Notes under the pieces: generated by a model
Database searches by the model: none
What the model saw: the letters and a program-made list of their open reading frames with translations, nothing else
What the model was told of the DNA's origin: nothing
Origin: Burkholderia sp. SRS-46
GTDB taxonomy: Bacteria; Pseudomonadota; Gammaproteobacteria; Burkholderiales; Burkholderiaceae
Direction: 5' to 3'
Assembly: GCF_004343775.1 (NCBI RefSeq)
Contig: NZ_PTXL01000008.1
Location: 434,001-498,000 of the forward strand
Length of the DNA stretch: 64,000 nucleotides
Part shown: positions 1 to 7,862 of the stretch, in pieces
How the letters are laid out: each line of letters begins with the position of its first letter
Numbering within the stretch: the first letter of the stretch is position 1
Translations under genes and position numbers: made by a program

Positions 1-800
1 TGCAGCATCAGCCATGCGCGATCGGCCGGAGTCACTTCGGTGTAGCGCTGCTGCGCCTGGCTCCAGCCACGATAGAGCGATTCGAACGCGACCGCATACA
101 CGCTCTCGTGCACGCGCGGCAACAGCTCGAAGCCACGGTTCAGCATCAGCCGCGCGGACGGGAAACGCGCCTTGATCGCGTCGATCACCGCGACGATGCC
201 CGCTTGCTGGCGCGCGCGTTCGGCGTCGGTCTTCGCGACGATCTGATAGGAATCCAATGTATCGAGGAAGAAGCCGCGAAAGCCGCGCGCCCACAGCGGT
301 GCGATCACATGCTCGACATAGAACGCGGGCCATTGCGGCGCGGCCTGGTCGACCACCGCCGAGCCCCACGCGCGGTTCTCGCCGTGCAGCCAGGCTTTCG
401 GGATGTCCTTGTAATACGCGCGCGCGGTGGTCACCTCGCCGACGCTCACATACGCGAGCCACGCGGTGCGCGGCGTGTCGGCCGCACGCGGATCGAAATC
501 GCTGTCGGGCTCGACGACGACGCTGTCGAACGTCGACAGCGCGGCGACCGGCACGTGCGCGCCGTAGAAGAACGCGAAGGCCGGCTGCGGCGCGACGGCC
601 GCGCTCGCGCCGGTCTCGCCCGCGCGTGCCGGGCCCGCGTCGGCCGCGGCAAGCGGCGCCGCGAATGCGGTGGCGGAATCGGCCGGAAGCGGAACCGTGT
701 CGAGAGAGGCAGCCTGCACCGACGCCGACAGCGGCGCGAGGCACGCGACGAGCGCGCGCACGCCGACCAGGCGACGCCAAATCCTCCCCAACATGACCAT
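1..800 (-). CDS. Pel-type GH114 polysaccharide hydrolase, N-terminal part (gene leaves the window)
   Basis: The gene reads leftward and is cut by the window edge, leaving about 266 codons. Reading from 800 gives Met-Val-Met, a basic stretch and a hydrophobic segment ending in Ala-Ser-Val-Gln-Ala, a Sec signal peptide. 794 is an alternative start. The mature part carries AFFYG, then AYVSVGE and GFFLDTLDSY, the strand and acidic motifs of glycoside hydrolase family 114 (endo-alpha-1,4-galactosaminidase; also the N-terminal hydrolase of PelA). The Glu of SVGE and the first Asp of LDTLD are the likely catalytic acids. The expected substrate is a partly deacetylated GalNAc polymer in the periplasm. 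It diverges from pelDEFG. Whether a PelA-type deacetylase domain follows cannot be seen here. Confidence 0.85.
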   Translation of the reverse strand, partial: MVMLGRIWRRLVGVRALVACLAPLSASVQAASLDTVPLPADSATAFAAPLAAADAGPARAGETGASAAVAPQPAFAFFYGAHVPVAALSTFDSVVVEPDSDFDPRAADTPRTAWLAYVSVGEVTTARAYYKDIPKAWLHGENRAWGSAVVDQAAPQWPAFYVEHVIAPLWARGFRGFFLDTLDSYQIVAKTDAERARQQAGIVAVIDAIKARFPSARLMLNRGFELLPRVHESVYAVAFESLYRGWSQAQQRYTEVTPADRAWLML

Positions 801-1162
801 GCCCCCCGGGCCCAACGGCTGTTGGCTCTGCACTGCGAACCCCCGTGTTGTCTTTCTAGCGTCGCGGCGCGCCATCCCTGGTTCCGTGCCACGACTGCAC
901 ACGAACACGCCGCGCTATCGAATCGGTCGCGCGTGAATGCCTGAATGCGCGATGCCTTGGATGAAGAAATAGACCAAGACATTTCGAAGTTCAAGGCGGC
1001 GAACCCTGCAGGACGGCGAAACGTCGGGCGGTATTTTCCCGTAGTGCCGCTGCGCGGCATGCACGTGCCCGGCGCGCTGTTGCACATCTGTTACGCGCCG
1101 CCGCGACTTTGCCCGCGCAACCGGTGACGGCCGCCGCCGGCGATTCGTCGCGGGGCCGTTGC

Positions 1163-1197
1163 GCGCGCATGCGGTGGATGCCGCCCCACATGCGCGC
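1163..1197. promoter_or_regulatory. Inverted repeat, candidate activator site
   Basis: The arms GCGCGCATG (1163-1171) and CATGCGCGC (1189-1197) are perfect complements separated by 17 bases. The repeat lies about 135 bases upstream of the sigma-54-type promoter, the usual distance for an enhancer-binding protein. The function is inferred from position only; GC-rich repeats can arise by chance here. Confidence 0.35.
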
Positions 1198-1330
1198 CCG
1201 CGAACGCGCCGGCCGGCCGCGCACCGATACCGGTTCCGACGTATCAGCGATGAAACAAAACCTGCGCGATTCCACGTGCGCCATCCCGCTGCGCGCCGTC
1301 TGGCCGCCCTGCGCAAGGAGAACCGATCAC

Positions 1331-1346
1331 TGGTACGTTACTTGCG
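1331..1346 (+). promoter_or_regulatory. Sigma-54 (RpoN) promoter of the rightward pel unit
   Basis: TGGTACGTTACTTGCG fits the -24/-12 consensus TGGYRYRN4TTGCW at every position but the last. It has the strict GG-N10-GC spacing (GG at 1332-1333, GC at 1344-1345). Transcription would start near 1357, leaving a leader of about 55 bases before the small secreted gene at 1413. RpoN control of exopolysaccharide genes with a c-di-GMP-responsive activator (BerB) is known in Burkholderia cenocepacia; its use here is inference. Confidence 0.65.
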
Positions 1347-1412
1347 TCACCGCGAGGGGCAGCTTCGACGGCGCACCCACGCCCGGCGCCTCAACCACGC
1401 GGAGCATCGATC

Positions 1413-1652
1413 ATGATTTCGGGAATCTCTCGCCTCCCGGGCCACCGAACCGTCGCGGTGTGCGGCGTCGCGCTCGCGCTCGCCGCCGGCCCGGCATGCG
1501 TCCTCGCACAATCCACCCAAGCGCCGCCGAACGGCGACAAGAACGCGGCCCCGCCGCTCGTCTTCAAGATCAAGCGTCAGGTCCAGCGCGGTCCGGCCCA
1601 GCCGCCGTCCTACCCGACACAGCCGCAGCAGGAAGTCCGCAAGCTCCGGTAA
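1413..1652 (+). CDS. Small secreted protein of the Pel locus, unknown function
   Basis: This 79-residue protein is not one I recognise. Its N-terminus is basic, then hydrophobic (about residues 14-30), and ends in a plausible signal peptidase site near Val-Leu-Ala-Gln. The mature part of about 48 residues is rich in Pro, Gln, Lys and Arg and looks unstructured. GGAG lies about 10 bases before the ATG. It is the first gene behind the sigma-54-type promoter and sits 77 bases before the deacetylase gene, so it is probably the leader gene of the exopolysaccharide operon. A basic disordered peptide in the periplasm could bind polymer or partner proteins, but that is a guess. It is too small and dissimilar to be PelC. 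Confidence 0.6.
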   Translation: MISGISRLPGHRTVAVCGVALALAAGPACVLAQSTQAPPNGDKNAAPPLVFKIKRQVQRGPAQPPSYPTQPQQEVRKLR

Positions 1653-1729
1653 CGAACCGGATCGCATAACTCACTACATTGCCATCGCATACGAGCCACG
1701 TTTCCGATCGCCCGGTCGAGGGGAACATC

Positions 1730-3682
1730 ATGCATCCGAACCCGGCTTCCCGCTTGTGCCAGTCATGCGCAGCCGCCACCCGCCGCCTCGTGCGCGCACG
1801 CACGGCCGCATCGCGCGCCGCTGCCGCACTGGCGCTCGCGATGCTCGTCGCATTCGGCGCGATACCGCTGCGCGCCGCCGCCGAAACGCCCGTATCGATT
1901 GCAATGAAGCTGCTCGTCGTATCCGCCAACGGCACCGAACCGAGCTTCGCCGCAATCACGTCGGTACTGAAGCAGGTCGGCGTGCCGTACGACACGCTGA
2001 TCGCAACCCAGACGCCGCTCACCGCCGCCATGCTGTCCGACGGCCTCGGCAACGGCCGCTACCAGGGCGTGCTGCTGAGCACCGGCAACCTCGGCTATCT
2101 CAACCCGGCGACCGGCAACTACGAGAGTGCGTTCAGCGCCGCGCAATGGCAGACGCTGTGGAACTACGAGCAGTCGTTCCGTGTGCGGCAGGCGACGCTG
2201 TACACGTATCCGTCAGGATTCCCGGACAACTACGGCCTCACGCTGATCACGTACGCGAACACCACCGCCACGCCGCTGCAGGCGTCGCTGACGGCGGCCG
2301 GCAAGGGCATCTTCAACTACGTGAACGGGGCGAACCCGATCACGATCACGAACGCGTGGACCTACCTCGCGACACCGGCCGGCAGCAACGTCGTGCCGCT
2401 GCTGTCGACGTCGAACGGCTATGCGATCGCGTCGATCTACACGTCGACCGACGGCCGCCAGAACCTGACGATCACCGCCGACGAGAATCCCGACCTGCGC
2501 CACACGCTGCAACTCGCGTACGGCGTGATCAACTGGGTGTCGAAGGGCGTATTCCTCGGCCAGCGTCATGTCTACATGAGCCCGCAGCCCGACGACGTCC
2601 TGATCGACGACGACATCTGGGACACGCGCTCGATGACCGACACCACCGGCCTCACGTACCGGCTGACGGGCGCAGACTTCCTGAATGCCACCTCGTGGCA
2701 GGGCAGCCTGAACCGGAACGTGCCGAACGCCGCGAACGTCAAGCTCGAATGGCCGTTCGTCGGCCAGGGCGCGACGGGCATCTACCTGCTCGATACGCTG
2801 ACGCCGATCGTCGCGCTCAACCAGGGCGCGTTCCGCTGGATCAGCCACACGTATACGCACGCGAACCTCGACGCGATCAGCTCGGCCAACGCGACCACCG
2901 AACTGCAGAAGAACGTGCAGGTCGCGCGGCAGCTCGGCTTGCGGCTGTTCACGGCGGACAGCATGGTGCAGCCCGACGTGTCGGGGCTCGGCAATCCGAA
3001 CTTCCTGGGCGCCGCGAACACGTTCGGCATCCGCTACCTGGTGTCCGACACGTCGCAGCCCGCCTGGAACAACCCGAGCCCGAACACCGGCTTCTACAGC
3101 CAGTACCAGCCGTCGATGCTGATCATTCCGCGCCACCCGACCAACCTGTACTACAACGTGTACACGCCCGCGCAGTGGGTGTCGGAATACAACCACTTCT
3201 ATGCGCCGGGCGGGCTGTTCCCGACCTGGGATCATCCGCTCAGCTACAGCGAAATCCTCGACAAGGAATCGGAAATCTGGCTGCGCTACCTGCTGAAGTA
3301 CGACATCGATCCGATCATGTTCCACCAGCCGAACCTGGCGCAGTACGGGCTGCTTGGCACGGCGACGCTGCTCGGCGACCTGATGGGTGCGACGCTCGCC
3401 AAGTACAACGCGCTGTTCGCGCTGCCGGTGCTCAGTCTCGCGGAGCACGACATCGGCGTCGCGATGGCCGCGCGGATGGCGTACAACGCATCCGGCGCCG
3501 GCGGCACGCTGCTGCTCGGCGCCACCGGCAACAGCATCCGGCTCGCGACGACGAAGGCCGTCACCGTGCCCGTCACGGGCATCAGCTACGGCACGAGCGT
3601 CGAGACCTACGGCGGCCAGCCGATTTCCAGCATCGCGCTGCCCGCGGGCGGCACGCTCACCGTTCCCGGCCCGGCATGGTGA
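1730..3682 (+). CDS. Agd3-like (CE18) exopolysaccharide deacetylase
   Basis: This 650-residue exported protein resembles the fungal galactosaminogalactan deacetylase Agd3. After a signal segment ending near Leu-Arg-Ala-Ala-Ala comes an N-terminal domain (about residues 60-270) like the Agd3 carbohydrate-binding module. A deacetylase core follows with MSPQPDDVLIDDDIW, holding the metal-binding and catalytic aspartates, and WISHTYTHANLD, the H-x3-H metal motif of polysaccharide deacetylases. A small beta-rich C-terminal domain ends the protein. The ATG at 1730 has GAGGGG in front and is preferred to a TTG at 1679. It should remove acetyl groups from GalNAc polymer in the periplasm. It precedes pelD in the same direction. 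The family call is from remembered motifs. Confidence 0.75.
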   Translation: MHPNPASRLCQSCAAATRRLVRARTAASRAAAALALAMLVAFGAIPLRAAAETPVSIAMKLLVVSANGTEPSFAAITSVLKQVGVPYDTLIATQTPLTAAMLSDGLGNGRYQGVLLSTGNLGYLNPATGNYESAFSAAQWQTLWNYEQSFRVRQATLYTYPSGFPDNYGLTLITYANTTATPLQASLTAAGKGIFNYVNGANPITITNAWTYLATPAGSNVVPLLSTSNGYAIASIYTSTDGRQNLTITADENPDLRHTLQLAYGVINWVSKGVFLGQRHVYMSPQPDDVLIDDDIWDTRSMTDTTGLTYRLTGADFLNATSWQGSLNRNVPNAANVKLEWPFVGQGATGIYLLDTLTPIVALNQGAFRWISHTYTHANLDAISSANATTELQKNVQVARQLGLRLFTADSMVQPDVSGLGNPNFLGAANTFGIRYLVSDTSQPAWNNPSPNTGFYSQYQPSMLIIPRHPTNLYYNVYTPAQWVSEYNHFYAPGGLFPTWDHPLSYSEILDKESEIWLRYLLKYDIDPIMFHQPNLAQYGLLGTATLLGDLMGATLAKYNALFALPVLSLAEHDIGVAMAARMAYNASGAGGTLLLGATGNSIRLATTKAVTVPVTGISYGTSVETYGGQPISSIALPAGGTLTVPGPAW

Positions 3683-3763
3683 CACGCAGGTGAAATCCAG
3701 GGCGCGGCCGCCGCCCGCGGTGGCCGCTACATGCGACAACAAACGGGATGTGTGAGGTTTTCG

Positions 3764-5212
3764 ATGGCCATTGATACCAAATCGACGCGATTCGATGCGG
3801 GGATCGACGCGCAAGGCGACACGCCGCCGCGCGTCCAGCATCCGAGCCTGCGCGCGCGCATCCTGCATCGAACCTCGGCCGCGCGCTTCGCGTCGCTGCT
3901 GCCGCGCGACCACACCGCCACCTATGTCGCGCTCGAAACCCTCGTGCTGTCGGTGCTCGTCTTCACGCTGTGCCGCGTGCTCTCCCCCGCCGATCCGCTG
4001 CTGCTCGGCAAGGCGTTTCCGTGGATGTGGCTGCTGCCGCTGTTCGTCGCGCTGCGCTACGGCACCGTCGCCGGCCTCGGCGGCGCACTCCTGCTGGTCG
4101 GCGCGTGGGGCGTGTTCTATGCGCGCCTGCCGCTCGCCGACGTGTTTCCGCGCGACTTCTTCGTCGGCGGCTTCATCACGATGCTGGTCGCCGGCCAGTT
4201 CAGCGACACGTGGGCGACGCGGCTGTCGCAGGCGCGCTCGTCGAACACCTACCTGAGCGAACGCCTGTCGGTGCTGACGAACAACCAGTTCCTGCTGCGG
4301 CTGTCGCACGACCAGCTCGAACAGGATCTGCTCGTGCGGCCCGCGACACTGCGCGACGCGCTCGCGCGGCTGCGCGACATGATGCTCGACGACAGCGCGT
4401 CGACCCCGGACGCGCCGCTGCCCGGCGCGCAGCGCTTCCTCGAGACCGTCACGCAGGCCTGCCAGATCGAAGCCGCGCAGATCCACGCGGTGCGCGACGG
4501 CCAGCTCGTCGCCGCGCCCGTCGCGGGCGTCGGCACGCCGTTCGAGTTCGACGCGGACGATCCGCTCGTGATCGCCGCGCTCGACGAGCTGTCGCTCTCC
4601 CATCTCCAGTCGCTCGACGCGCGCGAGCGCGCGCGGACCCGCTACATCGCCTGCGCGCCGCTGATCGGCGCCGGCGAGGACGTGGTCGGCATGCTCGTCG
4701 TGTCGCAGCTGCCGTTCCTCGCGCTGACCACGGACAACCTGCAGCTGCTGTTCGTGATGGGCAGCTACTACGCGAACGGCGTGCGGCATGCGGCGCTCAC
4801 GCACGACCTGCTGCAGGCGTTCCCTGACTGCCCGTACGACTTCGCGCTCGAATACGCGCGGCTCGCCGACCTGCAGCGCACGAACGGCGTGCCGTCGTCG
4901 GTGGTGATGCTGCAGTTCGATGCGAGCCGGCAGGCGCAGGCGATCTTCGAGCACATCGAGCGCGCGAACCTCGATTTCCAGGTGCAATGGGTCGTGCATG
5001 CGGGCGGCAAGTGCGCGCTGCTCTTCATCATGCCGCTGTGCGGCGAAGTGGCGGTCGACGCGCAGCTGCAACGCATCGAGGCCGACGTGCGCGACCAGTA
5101 CGGCATCGGTTTCACGGAAGCGCGCATCGTCGCGCACTGGTCACCCCTCGACGGCACGCCGTCCGACGGCGCGCTGCGCCAACTGCTGGCAGCCTGCGAT
5201 GAAGCCCGCTGA
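3764..5212 (+). CDS. pelD: PelD, inner-membrane c-di-GMP receptor
   Basis: At 482 residues it is slightly longer than Pseudomonas PelD. A cytoplasmic N-terminus is followed by hydrophobic helices (about residues 45-135), a GAF-like domain and a C-terminal degenerate GGDEF domain with no GGDEF signature. Arg366-Leu-Ala-Asp369 is an RxxD inhibitory-site motif at almost the same residue number as the c-di-GMP-binding RxxD of P. aeruginosa PelD. Arg400 may match its third binding arginine. The protein should switch on polymer synthesis when c-di-GMP is bound and form the inner-membrane complex with PelE, PelF and PelG. The ATG at 3764, preceded by GAGG, is better than an upstream ATG at 3731. The last codons overlap pelE. 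Confidence 0.88.
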   Translation: MAIDTKSTRFDAGIDAQGDTPPRVQHPSLRARILHRTSAARFASLLPRDHTATYVALETLVLSVLVFTLCRVLSPADPLLLGKAFPWMWLLPLFVALRYGTVAGLGGALLLVGAWGVFYARLPLADVFPRDFFVGGFITMLVAGQFSDTWATRLSQARSSNTYLSERLSVLTNNQFLLRLSHDQLEQDLLVRPATLRDALARLRDMMLDDSASTPDAPLPGAQRFLETVTQACQIEAAQIHAVRDGQLVAAPVAGVGTPFEFDADDPLVIAALDELSLSHLQSLDARERARTRYIACAPLIGAGEDVVGMLVVSQLPFLALTTDNLQLLFVMGSYYANGVRHAALTHDLLQAFPDCPYDFALEYARLADLQRTNGVPSSVVMLQFDASRQAQAIFEHIERANLDFQVQWVVHAGGKCALLFIMPLCGEVAVDAQLQRIEADVRDQYGIGFTEARIVAHWSPLDGTPSDGALRQLLAACDEAR

Positions 5213-6110
5213 ATCCGCCCGCACGTCGCGCCATGTCCGCGCCCGCGCCAACCGCCCCGCACCGTCCGCACCCACCGGGCTGTCGCCGCGGCCGCCGGCC
5301 TGGCCCGGCGCGCGCGCGCTGCGCGCGACGCGCGACGCCGGCCGCACCGCCGCCGACGCGATCGCGCGCCTGGCGGGCCGCCTGCGCGCGTTCGCGTTCC
5401 CGCGCCTCGACGAAGGCGCGCTGATCGTACTCGTGCGCGAGCCGCAGTTCACGCCGCACCTGCTCGCGACGCTGTCCTACGCGCAGGAGCACCAGGTCAA
5501 GGAAGGCCTGCTGAACCGGCGGACCGCGGTCGGCCACCGCGTGACCGCGCTCGTCGCGATGCGCACGATGCCGGTGCGCGCGGCCAGCCCGATCCTGCAC
5601 GCGCTGCTGAACGATCCCGCCGACGACGTGCGCCTGCTCGCGTACGGGATGCTCGACAAGAGCGAGAAGCGGGTCACGCAGCAGATCGTCGTCGAGCGCG
5701 CGAAGCTCGCGCGGCGCCTCAACGACGACGAACGCTGCCGCATCGACAAGACGCTCGCCGAGCTGCACGGCGAGCTGGTCTACGCGCGGCTCGTCGAAGG
5801 CGACGTGTATCGCAACGCGCTCGAGCAGGCCGACGCGCATGCCGCGCGCGCGCTGCACCATCAGCCGCACGACGGTGCGCTGTGGCGGCTGCGCGGCCGC
5901 CTCGCGTTCGAGACCGGCCGTCTCGACGACGCCGAGGCGATGCTCGCGAAGGCGATCGCGTGCGGCTTCCCGCGCATGCGGGTGCTGCCCTATCTCGCCG
6001 AGATCGCCTACCAGCGGCACGACTACGCGGCCGTGCGGCGCTACCTCGGCGACCTGCCGCCGGTGCCGCCGCACCTGCTCGCGCCGATCGCCGACTACTG
6101 GAACACGTAA
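5199..6110 (+). CDS. pelE: PelE, TPR scaffold of the Pel synthase
   Basis: This 303-residue protein starts inside the end of pelD (14-base overlap), which implies translational coupling. A Pro/Arg-rich N-terminus of about 55 residues is followed by an alpha-helical body. The C-terminal part (about residues 205-290) shows tetratricopeptide-like repeats with the ALHHQPHDGALW and GRLDDAEAMLAKAI pattern. In Pel systems PelE supports the PelD-PelG membrane complex. No strong membrane segment is obvious here, whereas Pseudomonas PelE has N-terminal membrane helices, so sequence-level homology is weak. Assignment rests on position between pelD and pelF and on the TPR pattern. Confidence 0.75.
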   Translation: MKPAESARTSRHVRARANRPAPSAPTGLSPRPPAWPGARALRATRDAGRTAADAIARLAGRLRAFAFPRLDEGALIVLVREPQFTPHLLATLSYAQEHQVKEGLLNRRTAVGHRVTALVAMRTMPVRAASPILHALLNDPADDVRLLAYGMLDKSEKRVTQQIVVERAKLARRLNDDERCRIDKTLAELHGELVYARLVEGDVYRNALEQADAHAARALHHQPHDGALWRLRGRLAFETGRLDDAEAMLAKAIACGFPRMRVLPYLAEIAYQRHDYAAVRRYLGDLPPVPPHLLAPIADYWNT

Positions 6111-6124
6111 CGAGGACGTTCATC

Positions 6125-7780
6125 ATGATGCGCGACCCAGGTCTCGACCCGCGCCCCGGCCGCCGGCCGGCCACCGTCACCGACGCGCTCGGCAACGTGC
6201 TGCCGCGCGCCGCCACCGCGGACATCGGGCTGCTGCTCGAGGGCACCTATCCGTACGTGAGCGGCGGCGTGTCGTCGTGGGTGCATGACATCATCCGCGC
6301 GTTTCCCGAGTACACGTTCGGCCTGTGCTTTCTCGGCAGCAAGCCGGACGACTATCCGAAGATGGCGTACCCGATGCCGCCCAACGTGGTCCACCTCGAG
6401 AATCACTACCTGTACGAAGCCGGCCAGCCGCCCGCGCAGGTGCAGGGCGTGCGCGGCAACCGCGACGCATTCGAGCGGATCGCGTCGTTGCACGAGCAGC
6501 TGCGGCGGCCCGCCGATGCGCCGCTCGACAACAAGCTCGTGCGGCGCGTCGTCGACGACCTGACCGAGGAGCACCACCTCGACGAGGCGCAGTTCCTGTA
6601 CAGCCAGGAGGCGTGGACGTTCCTGACCGACCAGTACCGCGCGCACTGCAGCGACCCGTCGTTCTCCGACTACTTCTGGTCCGTGCGCCTGATGCACCGG
6701 CCGCTGTGGCAGCTCGCGGGGATCGCCGAGCGGCTGATTCCGATGCGCATGTATCACGCGGTGTCCACCGGCTACGCGGGCTTTCTCGGCGCGCTGCTGC
6801 GGCACCGCCAGGGGCGGCCGCTGCTGATCTCCGAGCACGGGATCTACACGAAGGAACGCAAGATCGAGCTGTTCCAGAGCCAGTGGATCCGCGACAACCG
6901 CAACCTGATCGAATACGACGCGTCGCATATCGGCTACTTCCACGAGATGTGGGCGCGCTTCTTCGAGTCGCTCGGCCGCATGACGTACGCGGCCGCCGAC
7001 GACATCGTCGCGCTGTACGAAGGCAACCGGCGCCGCCAGATCGTCGACGGCGCGCCGCAGCCGAAGACCCGCACGATCCCGAACGGCGTCGACCTGCGGC
7101 GCCTCGCGCCGCTGCGCGCGCGGCGGCCCGCCGACACGCCGAAGGTGCTGTGCCTGATCGGGCGCGTCGTGCCGATCAAGGACGTGAAGACCTTCATCCG
7201 CGCGATGCTGACCGTGGTGCGGACGATGCCGGACGCCGAGGCATGGATCGCCGGCCCGGAAAACGAGGATCCGTCGTACGCGGCCGAATGCCGCGAACTG
7301 ATCGACCGCCTCGGCCTCGCCGGCAAGGTGACGCTGCTCGGCATGCAGCGCATCGACGAGTTGCTGCCGAAGATCGGCGTGCTGATGCTCAGCTCGATCT
7401 CGGAAGCGCTGCCGCTCGTGATCCTCGAGGCATTCGCCGCGGGCGTGCCGGTCGTGACGACCGACGTCGGCGCGTGCGCCGAGCTGATCCATGGCGCGGA
7501 TGCCGACGACGCCGCGCTCGGCAGCGCCGGGCGGATCGTGCCGATCGCGGATCCGGTCGCGCTCGCCCGCGAGGCCGTCGCGCTGCTGGCCGACGACCGC
7601 GCATGGCATGCCGCGCAGGCGGCCGGCATCGCGCGCGTCGAGCGCTTCTATTCGCAGGAGCGCATGGTCGGCGCGTACCGCGCGCTCTACGCGACGCTGG
7701 CCGGCGCGCCGGACCGGCGCATGCCGGACGCGGGGCGCGTGGTCGGCACGGCGTCGTGTCCGTACGCGGCGCGCGGCTAG
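6125..7780 (+). CDS. pelF: PelF, GT4-family glycosyltransferase
   Basis: This cytoplasmic glycosyltransferase of 551 residues polymerises the Pel chain, probably from UDP-GalNAc/GlcNAc. The N-terminal half has LLLEGTYPYVSGGVSSWVHD, typical of PelF. The C-terminal GT4 domain has LCLIGRVVPIKDVKTFI and the nucleotide-sugar E-x7-E motif in SEALPLVILEAFAAGVPVV. Two ATG codons at 6125 and 6128 compete, with GAGG about 9 bases upstream; the first is used here. It follows pelE by 14 bases and precedes pelG by about 80. It is somewhat longer than the P. aeruginosa protein, mainly at the ends. Confidence 0.93.
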   Translation: MMRDPGLDPRPGRRPATVTDALGNVLPRAATADIGLLLEGTYPYVSGGVSSWVHDIIRAFPEYTFGLCFLGSKPDDYPKMAYPMPPNVVHLENHYLYEAGQPPAQVQGVRGNRDAFERIASLHEQLRRPADAPLDNKLVRRVVDDLTEEHHLDEAQFLYSQEAWTFLTDQYRAHCSDPSFSDYFWSVRLMHRPLWQLAGIAERLIPMRMYHAVSTGYAGFLGALLRHRQGRPLLISEHGIYTKERKIELFQSQWIRDNRNLIEYDASHIGYFHEMWARFFESLGRMTYAAADDIVALYEGNRRRQIVDGAPQPKTRTIPNGVDLRRLAPLRARRPADTPKVLCLIGRVVPIKDVKTFIRAMLTVVRTMPDAEAWIAGPENEDPSYAAECRELIDRLGLAGKVTLLGMQRIDELLPKIGVLMLSSISEALPLVILEAFAAGVPVVTTDVGACAELIHGADADDAALGSAGRIVPIADPVALAREAVALLADDRAWHAAQAAGIARVERFYSQERMVGAYRALYATLAGAPDRRMPDAGRVVGTASCPYAARG

Positions 7781-7862
7781 CGCCCGCCAACGACAGGTTG
7801 GCCGTGGCCGCCGGCGGGCGTATCGACGCCACGGCAACCGGGCCTCAACGAAGGAGCCATCG

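Larger units (their letters stand above)
801..1412. other. Non-coding divergent regulatory region of the Pel locus
   Basis: This stretch of about 610 bases separates the leftward hydrolase from the rightward pel unit. It holds an inverted repeat (1163-1197) and a sigma-54-type promoter (1331-1346), listed separately. No convincing gene was found. A 60-codon frame at 945-1127 starts plausibly but ends in random-looking sequence. No sigma-54 element was seen for the leftward gene. Confidence 0.6.

Noticed and set aside
945..1127. A 60-codon plus-strand frame in the pel regulatory region
   Set aside because: The first 20 residues look protein-like, but the remainder does not, and there is no ribosome site. 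Not enough to call a gene.
2213..5137. A 974-codon open frame on the minus strand across the deacetylase and pelD genes
   Set aside because: It is antisense to recognisable genes and rich in Arg, Val and His, the usual shadow of high-G+C coding sequence. It has no domain-like phrases.
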